Part shown: piece after piece, positions 34,316 to 38,737 of the stretch | Layout: the number at the start of each line of letters is the position of its first letter | Numbering within the stretch: the stretch's first letter is position 1 | From: Clostridia bacterium | Lineage (GTDB): Bacteria; Bacillota; Clostridia; Oscillospirales; Acutalibacteraceae | Length of the DNA: 38,737 bases | Assembly: GCA_017416485.1 (NCBI GenBank) | Contig: JAFQCH010000048.1 | Span: 1 to 38,737, forward strand | Direction: 5' to 3' | The notes under the pieces: model-generated | Told to the model about the DNA's origin: nothing | What the model saw: only the letters and a program-made list of their open reading frames with translations | The model's database searches: none | Position numbers and translations under genes: made by a program

Positions 34316-34340
34316 AAAAAAGGGGGTGCCGAAGCACCCC
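34316..34340 (-). terminator. Rho-independent terminator of the sugar symporter gene
   Basis: GGGGTGC (34323-34329) pairs with 34334-34340 around a tetraloop that reads TTCG on the minus strand, followed there by CTTTTTT. Confidence 0.92.
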
Positions 34341-34353
34341 AAACTGAACTTAT

Positions 34354-35781
34354 TTATTCTGCTTTCTGGATTGCGGAGAATTCTTCTTCGTCTTTTTTGG
34401 TAACGTTGTAGATGAATTTCAGTGCAAGGAAAGCAATCAGCGAGCCGATTGCAAGGAACGCAATGTAAAGGGTTTTGACCCCTTCGCCGAAGCCCTCGGG
34501 CTGCACGGCATTTTCGCCTTCCACAAAGCCGATGGCACCAAGACCGAGCGACACAACAGCCTGCCCGATGCCCTGCGAAAGTTTGCGGAAGAAGGAATAG
34601 AGAGCATACAAGGAACCTTCTTCGCTCTTGCCGGATTTTCTGTAGCTGATTTCGATGCAGTCGGCAACGATTGCCCAGACCGTAACCTGGAAGGTGCAGT
34701 TGCCGGCATTGATCGCCATGAGCGCCACGATATACAGGATCATACCCGTCATATCGGGAGTCATAGGAACAAACATGAACACAAGACCTGCAACGGCACT
34801 CACAAGGGTTGCAACCGTGCAAACGGTCTTCTTACCGAATTTCTTGGTCAATTTTCCGATGAATGCCATAATAATGACCATGGGAACATAACTGCCGACC
34901 ATGGCAAGGGAAATCTTGGACGGGTCTTTGAAGAAATACTGGAAGACCATGTTGTTCATGGACATGGTGGAGTTAAAAAGGGCTACCTGTGCGACGGTGG
35001 CAATGGTGGCACCGACCATAGCACGATTGGTAAAGAAAGATTTAAAAGCAGAGAAGAATGCCTTTGCGCCCGTTGCATTCTCACCCGTTTCGGGACGGAC
35101 AACACGTTCTTTGACGAGCTTGGTGGTGCCCCAAAGCACAAAGAATGCAACAATGGAAAGTACGATTGCAACGGGAAGCAGGGTTTCACCCTTGAGGTTC
35201 TGCACTTCTTCGCCTGCGGCATTGATGTCCTTGGAATACACAATATTCGGCAGAACGATCATGATAACCACTGCAGGCAGTGCTGCACCGATGGAACGGA
35301 AGGTGGAAAGGGCGGTTCTTTCCTGCGGTTTGTCGGTAATCACAGAATGCAGAGAGCCGTAAGGCACGTTAACCATGGTGTAAGCCACCGACCACAGGCA
35401 ATAAGAAATCAGGCACCATGCGTATTTTGCGGCATACGGGAAGTTCTGCACGGGAGCAAAAATCATCACATTGAAAATAACAAGTGTGACACCGCCGAGG
35501 ATGATCCACGGCATATACTTACTCTTTTTGCCGATGCGCTTGGTATCGACCATATTGCCGATGAGCACGTCATTAACAGCATCCCACAATTTGGAAATGA
35601 GGATAATGGCGGCATAGTCACCCGTGGAAATGCCGATGTATTGCAGATAGAACAACTGCATGAATGTGGACACAAGCTGGAAAGAGAATCCGCATCCCAT
35701 ATCACCCATGGCATAGCCGAGTTTATCGAGCATACCGAAAGGTCTTACACCGTTTGCGGAAACCGGTTTTTCTTTTTTCAT
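34354..35781 (-). CDS. GPH-family sugar:cation symporter (MelB-like MFS transporter)
   Basis: A 475-residue transporter of the glycoside-pentoside-hexuronide:cation symporter group, with about twelve membrane segments. The N-terminus LGYAMGDMGCGFSFQL and the loop KLWDAVNDVLIGNMVDTKR (conserved Asp residues of the cation/sugar site) are diagnostic. It likely imports a glycoside, pentoside or hexuronide with sodium or protons, which could feed the cytoplasmic GH3 enzymes. The start at 35781 (MKKEKPVSANG) has AAGGAG eight bases upstream, and an in-frame ATG 11 codons earlier is rejected. It is a single-gene transcript with a consensus promoter and its own terminator. The substrate cannot be read from the sequence. 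Confidence 0.9.
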   Translation of the reverse strand: MKKEKPVSANGVRPFGMLDKLGYAMGDMGCGFSFQLVSTFMQLFYLQYIGISTGDYAAIILISKLWDAVNDVLIGNMVDTKRIGKKSKYMPWIILGGVTLVIFNVMIFAPVQNFPYAAKYAWCLISYCLWSVAYTMVNVPYGSLHSVITDKPQERTALSTFRSIGAALPAVVIMIVLPNIVYSKDINAAGEEVQNLKGETLLPVAIVLSIVAFFVLWGTTKLVKERVVRPETGENATGAKAFFSAFKSFFTNRAMVGATIATVAQVALFNSTMSMNNMVFQYFFKDPSKISLAMVGSYVPMVIIMAFIGKLTKKFGKKTVCTVATLVSAVAGLVFMFVPMTPDMTGMILYIVALMAINAGNCTFQVTVWAIVADCIEISYRKSGKSEEGSLYALYSFFRKLSQGIGQAVVSLGLGAIGFVEGENAVQPEGFGEGVKTLYIAFLAIGSLIAFLALKFIYNVTKKDEEEFSAIQKAE

Positions 35782-35823
35782 AGTTCCGACTCCTTTTTCT
35801 TTTTCTGTTTGCACATTATTTTA

Positions 35824-35852
35824 ATTATACTTGTTATTAAATATACTGTCAA
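35824..35852 (-). promoter_or_regulatory. Perfect-consensus sigma-A promoter of the sugar symporter gene
   Basis: On the minus strand, TTGACA (35847-35852), 17 bases, TATAAT (35824-35829). All twelve core positions match. Confidence 0.93.
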
Positions 35853-35902
35853 GCATATTTGTCGATTTGGAAACAAACACATACAGTATTAAAATTTGCC
35901 GC

Positions 35903-35931
35903 AAAAAAACCCACTGAAAATTCAGTGGGTT
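35903..35931 (-). terminator. Rho-independent terminator of the rplU-prp-rpmA operon
   Basis: AACCCACTGA (35908-35917) pairs with 35922-35931 around AAAT, followed on the minus strand by a run of seven T. Confidence 0.92.
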
Positions 35932-35948
35932 AAAGTGACAAAATTGCC

Positions 35949-36227
35949 TTATGCTTCGTAGACGCTGACCTTTTTGCGGTCTTTGCCGTAACGCTCGAAC
36001 TTGACTTTACCGTCGATCAGAGCATACAGAGTGTCATCGGAGCCGATGCCGACATTATTGCCGGGATGGATATGCGTACCGCGCTGACGGACGAGGATGG
36101 TGCCGGCAAGAACTGCCTGACCGTCGCTTCTCTTCGCGCCGAGTCTCTTGGATTCGGAATCACGACCGTTACGGGTGGAGCCCATTCCCTTTTTATGAGC
36201 AAAAAGCTGAATGTTAACCTTAAGCAT
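35949..36227 (-). CDS. rpmA: 50S ribosomal protein L27
   Basis: A 92-residue L27, a large-subunit protein whose N-terminal tail reaches the peptidyl transferase centre. The first residues [10 protein letters not shown] form the Bacillota-type extension that Prp removes, with the expected cut between Ala10 and His11, exposing [14 protein letters not shown]. The rest (GGxxG-free body ending [17 protein letters not shown]) is typical. The start at 36227 has GGAGG seven bases upstream. It starts two bases past the prp stop and ends before a strong terminator. Confidence 0.97.
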   Translation of the reverse strand: MLKVNIQLFAHKKGMGSTRNGRDSESKRLGAKRSDGQAVLAGTILVRQRGTHIHPGNNVGIGSDDTLYALIDGKVKFERYGKDRKKVSVYEA

Positions 36228-36229
36228 TG

Positions 36230-36541
36230 TTATACCTCCGTAGTTATTTTGATAGCTGTGGGATATTCTTCGCAAAGCTGTTCCATGTGAAGACGGAAGC
36301 CTTCGAGAATAACCCTTGCACTGTCGTCACCGTTCATTACAGTGCAGTGCAGAAAACCGTCTTTGACTTCGATTTCCGTTTGTGCGTTCACGATTTCGGT
36401 CAAGGTGTTGACCGTCATGTATGCCGCTGAGGAAACCGCCGCGCAGACAATGTCCGATCCTCTTGCTGCCGTGCCGGAATGACCCTTTACGGTAAAACCG
36501 GTTAATCGGTTTTCATGAAGTCGGAAAACAGTGCGGATCAT
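36230..36541 (-). CDS. prp: Ribosomal-processing cysteine protease Prp
   Basis: A 103-residue cysteine protease that cuts the N-terminal extension off L27 and is essential where that extension exists. The catalytic pair His21 (KGHSG) and Cys33 (DIVCAAVS) is intact. It lies between rplU and rpmA as in other Bacillota, overlaps the rplU stop by one base (TAATG at 36541), and ends two bases before rpmA. Translational coupling to rplU is likely. Confidence 0.96.
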   Translation of the reverse strand: MIRTVFRLHENRLTGFTVKGHSGTAARGSDIVCAAVSSAAYMTVNTLTEIVNAQTEIEVKDGFLHCTVMNGDDSARVILEGFRLHMEQLCEEYPTAIKITTEV

Positions 36542-36852
36542 TATGCGTTGATCGCAGTGATTTCAATCTTGGTGTAGGGCTGTCTGTGGCCAAGCTTTCT
36601 TTTTTCGTTCTTCTTGGGCTTGTAGGTCATAACGGTAACTTTCTTCTGTTTGCCGTTCTTGAGAGCCTTTGCAGCTACGGTTGCGCCTTCAACATAGGGA
36701 GCACCGACCTTGATGCCGTCTTCGGAACCAACAGCAATAACCTTTTCAAAAGTGATTGCTTCCTCAGCCTCAACGTTAAGCTTTTCGATGTAGACGACGT
36801 CGCCTGCTTCGACTTTGTACTGCTTACCGCCGGTTTCAATAATTGCGTACAT
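36541..36852 (-). CDS. rplU: 50S ribosomal protein L21
   Basis: A 103-residue L21, an early-assembling 23S rRNA-binding protein. [18 protein letters not shown] at the start and [15 protein letters not shown] at the end are diagnostic. The start at 36852 is set by AAGGAG nine bases upstream; a longer open frame from 36957 runs through the leader and promoter and is rejected. It is the first gene of rplU-prp-rpmA, preceded by a structured leader of about 90 bases. Confidence 0.97.
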   Translation of the reverse strand: MYAIIETGGKQYKVEAGDVVYIEKLNVEAEEAITFEKVIAVGSEDGIKVGAPYVEGATVAAKALKNGKQKKVTVMTYKPKKNEKRKLGHRQPYTKIEITAINA

Positions 36853-36941
36853 GCTTTTTTTCTCCTTTACAAGACTCGCTACGGCGGGCGGGCAAAAACC
36901 ACTTGTGCATTCTTTGCAGAATACGCCCTTGATATGCGGCA
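36853..36941 (-). ncRNA. Candidate L21 (rplU) leader RNA
   Basis: The 5' untranslated region of rplU, about 90 bases. A hairpin GTATTC-TGCAAA-GAATGC is closed by GGGC (36925-36928) and GCCC (36890-36893), followed by a GC-rich stretch before the ribosome site. Bacillota often carry an L21 autoregulatory leader at this place. The assignment rests on position and foldability, not on a matched covariance model. Confidence 0.55.
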
Positions 36942-36947
36942 TGAAGA

Positions 36948-36976
36948 ATTCTATCATAACAGCGGCATTTTGTCAA
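36948..36976 (-). promoter_or_regulatory. Sigma-A promoter of rplU-prp-rpmA
   Basis: On the minus strand, consensus TTGACA (36971-36976), 17 bases, TAGAAT (36948-36953). Confidence 0.92.
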
Positions 36977-37020
36977 TATATTTTTTGCCTTAAATATAAC
37001 TTTTTTAGACAAGTACAGAC

Positions 37021-37049
37021 TTGCATTTTTGTGCATCTTGCTGTAATAT
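37021..37049 (+). promoter_or_regulatory. Probable promoter of the flavin reductase gene
   Basis: TTGCAT (37021-37026), 17 bases, TAATAT (37044-37049). An overlapping TATAAT at 37047-37052 could serve instead. Confidence 0.55.
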
Positions 37050-37089
37050 AATATATAGTAAAAGAATTATCCATTAAGGAGGATGCACC

Positions 37090-37596
37090 ATGGCATTCAA
37101 AGAAATAAATCCGTTGGATTTTACTGCAAAACCCTTCTCTGACCTTGCCAAAAACTGGGCACTGCTGTCGGCAGGCAAGGAAGATAAATTCAATTCCATG
37201 ACCGTCAGTTGGGGTGCTGTGGGTGAACTCTGGGGCAAGCACGTTGTGTTTGTTTTTGTCCGTCCGCAGAGATACACCTATGAATTCTGCGAAAACAACG
37301 ACTATATGACTTTGAGCATCATGCCCGACGGTTATCAGAAACAACTCGGTGTGTTCGGCAGAAAAAGCGGCAGAGATTGCGACAAATATGCCGAAACAGG
37401 CCTCACCCCCGCTTTTACGGAACATTCCGCTTATTGCGAAGAAGCACAGAGTGTTTTTGAACTGAAAAAGGTGGCGGCTTTTGATTTTGATCCCGAAACA
37501 TTCATTGACAAAAGCGTGATTCCCGATTGCTACCCCAACAACGATTTCCACCGCGTGTATGTTGGTGAAATCACCCGTCTGCTTGTGAAAGAATAA
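37090..37596 (+). CDS. Flavin reductase-like FMN-binding split-barrel protein
   Basis: A 168-residue flavin reductase-family protein with a split beta-barrel expected to bind FMN. FNSMTVSWGAVGELWGKHVVFVFVRPQRYT covers the usual flavin-contact loop, with TxSWG-type residues in place. Members reduce free flavin or use bound FMN for small reductions. AAGGAGG lies seven bases before the ATG. It is followed after three bases by the PI-PLC-like gene, so the two probably share a transcript. The biological electron acceptor is unknown. Confidence 0.87.
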   Translation: MAFKEINPLDFTAKPFSDLAKNWALLSAGKEDKFNSMTVSWGAVGELWGKHVVFVFVRPQRYTYEFCENNDYMTLSIMPDGYQKQLGVFGRKSGRDCDKYAETGLTPAFTEHSAYCEEAQSVFELKKVAAFDFDPETFIDKSVIPDCYPNNDFHRVYVGEITRLLVKE

Positions 37597-37599
37597 GCC

Positions 37600-38475
37600 A
37601 TGACGGACGTTAAAAGATGGATGTCGGCATTGCCCGACACAACACCGATTTCAAAAATCAACATTCCCGGCACACACAACTCTGCAAGCCGTTTTGTGTC
37701 GGCTTCGTGGATCACCAAATGCCAGCACACAGACATTTCCCGCCAACTCAACATGGGCGTGCGACTGCTTGACATCCGCATGGAACTGAAAAATAACACC
37801 TTTGTGGTGGTGCATGCCATCATCGACTGCCGCAAAAAGAGATTCCCGTTTTCCAAAAAAATCACATTCACGGACGTGCTGGACGATTGCTTTGCTTTCC
37901 TCGATAAAAATCCGTCTGAAACAATTCTCGTCAGCGTCAAAGAGGATGACGGACACAACGGCAATGTGTTTTATGAGAAGTTTTATGAGCAGTTCATAGA
38001 CGGACACAAAGACCGTTGGTTTCTTGAAAACCGTTTTCCGACATTAGGAGAATGCAGAGGAAAACTCGTTTTACTTCGCCGTTGCAGCTTGGGAAACATG
38101 CAGACCGAACAAGAACAAGGACTTGATTTTTCACACTGGCCCGACCAGGGCAACAGAGAGAGCAGTGAACCGAAAATCTGCGACATGCACAACGGACAGA
38201 CACAAATCATCATTCAGGACCGTTATGCGCATTACCAAAAGGAAAAATGGCTTCACTGCATTATCCCTGCCTTGGAAAATGCAAAGCCCGATGCAAACAC
38301 AGCTTACCTGCATGCCACAAGCACCGCAGGGGGACTGCTCCCCTTTATGTCTTCAAGATACATCAACCGCCGACTGTTGCCGTATTTAAAGGACAACAAA
38401 AAAGTGTACGGGTGGTTCATGGCGGATTTTATTACGCAAGACATCTGCGACACAATCATTGAAAACAACAAATAA
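37600..38475 (+). CDS. Phosphatidylinositol-specific phospholipase C-like phosphodiesterase
   Basis: A 291-residue protein with a PI-PLC X-type TIM barrel. The two catalytic histidines are visible, His26 in PGTHNSAS and His72 in VVVHA, along with Arg55 and Asp58 in GVRLLDIRM. Bacterial PI-PLCs cleave phosphatidylinositol or GPI to a cyclic inositol phosphate and diacylglycerol and are normally secreted. This one has no signal peptide, so a cytoplasmic or membrane-inner role, or another phosphodiester substrate, is likely. It starts three bases after the flavin reductase stop and has no clear ribosome site of its own, which suggests coupling. Confidence 0.87.
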   Translation: MTDVKRWMSALPDTTPISKINIPGTHNSASRFVSASWITKCQHTDISRQLNMGVRLLDIRMELKNNTFVVVHAIIDCRKKRFPFSKKITFTDVLDDCFAFLDKNPSETILVSVKEDDGHNGNVFYEKFYEQFIDGHKDRWFLENRFPTLGECRGKLVLLRRCSLGNMQTEQEQGLDFSHWPDQGNRESSEPKICDMHNGQTQIIIQDRYAHYQKEKWLHCIIPALENAKPDANTAYLHATSTAGGLLPFMSSRYINRRLLPYLKDNKKVYGWFMADFITQDICDTIIENNK

Positions 38476-38482
38476 ACCTGAC

Positions 38483-38510
38483 AACCGGGACCGCACAAAC
38501 AGTCCCGGTT
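38483..38510 (+). terminator. Probable terminator after the PI-PLC-like gene
   Basis: AACCGGGAC (38483-38491) pairs with 38502-38510. The following tract, ATTATTGTGTTG, is T-rich but not a clean T-run. Confidence 0.65.
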
Positions 38511-38535
38511 ATTATTGTGTTGTAAATTGCGGTTT

Positions 38536-38737
38536 ATCGGGCTGTTGCCCTGAATGCAAAATGAAAAATGCAAAATGCAAAATTATCGGAATGGCATTGC
38601 CATTATAGAAGATATAATTTTTTATTTTGTGCGAATAACGACAATTTTGCAATAATTCTTATGCAAATAAATTAAAAATGTGGCTTTGTATTAAAATCAA
38701 ATTCATTCATGCTCTATAATCGGAGCGAAGCGACCCT
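38536..38737 (+). repeat. Intergenic inverted-repeat element, copy 3 (right end cut by window)
   Basis: Same orientation as copy 2. It starts with GGGC-TGTT-GCCC (38539-38550). Heptamer-like TGCAAAA and TGAAAAA units follow, then AATGGC-ATT-GCCATT and the leftward TATAAT, a shorter and more diverged AT-rich core, the rightward CTCTATAAT, and GGAGCGAAGCGACCC, at which the window ends. The outer inverse heptamers are missing because the window stops. Confidence 0.85.

Overview
The window looks like chromosome of a gut-type Clostridia (Bacillota), probably uncultured. Supporting signs are an L27 with the cleavable Bacillota N-terminal extension next to its protease gene prp, mini-RNase III, YitT, WalJ and RlmH homologues, strong AGGAGG ribosome sites, sigma-A promoters (often TTGACA with a 17-base spacer), and two GH3 enzymes in the swapped domain order known from Ruminococcus and Butyrivibrio. 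No tRNA, rRNA, CRISPR array, phage or transposase gene was seen. The species cannot be named from the sequence alone.

Layout. 1-335: a copy of an intergenic repeat and a terminator. 336-5140: a GH3 beta-glycosidase (-), a B12-binding radical SAM protein (+) and an ADP-ribose pyrophosphatase (-). 5299-11892: a tight five-gene + strand operon: short-chain dehydrogenase, six-hairpin glycosidase-like DUF4965 protein, TIM-barrel sugar isomerase/epimerase, Gfo/Idh/MocA oxidoreductase, and a GNAT-Gfo/Idh/MocA fusion. This looks like an oxidative sugar or glycoside pathway and is the best candidate here for an undescribed system. 11907-12182: second repeat copy. 12236-18298: a phosphodiesterase-LamG fusion, a membrane-anchored Ntn hydrolase (-), a second GH3 and a NudC-like NAD diphosphatase.

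18338-21397 (-): folE, a transglutaminase lipoprotein and an LCP-like membrane protein, plus a separately promoted 79-residue membrane protein. Its promoter region and the space up to obgE are crowded with CGAACA/TGTTCG hexamers. 21759-32627 (+): a ten-gene housekeeping operon (obgE, mrnC, yitT, lepA, hemW, a murE-like ligase, a femAB-type transferase, a dGTPase-like gene, walJ, rlmH) ending in a strong terminator. 32685-36976 (-): an anchored propeller-like protein, a GPH-type sugar symporter and the ribosomal set rplU-prp-rpmA with a likely L21 leader. 37090-38475 (+): a flavin reductase-like protein and a PI-PLC-like phosphodiesterase. 38536-38737: third repeat copy, cut by the window end.

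The theme outside the housekeeping operon is intracellular breakdown of plant or host glycosides: a cation-coupled sugar symporter, two GH3 enzymes without signal peptides, and the oxidoreductase/isomerase operon. Both window ends fall inside the same repeat family, which suggests that the repeat is multicopy and broke the assembly. Starts were corrected to the best ribosome site in many genes; the reasons are given in each entry.
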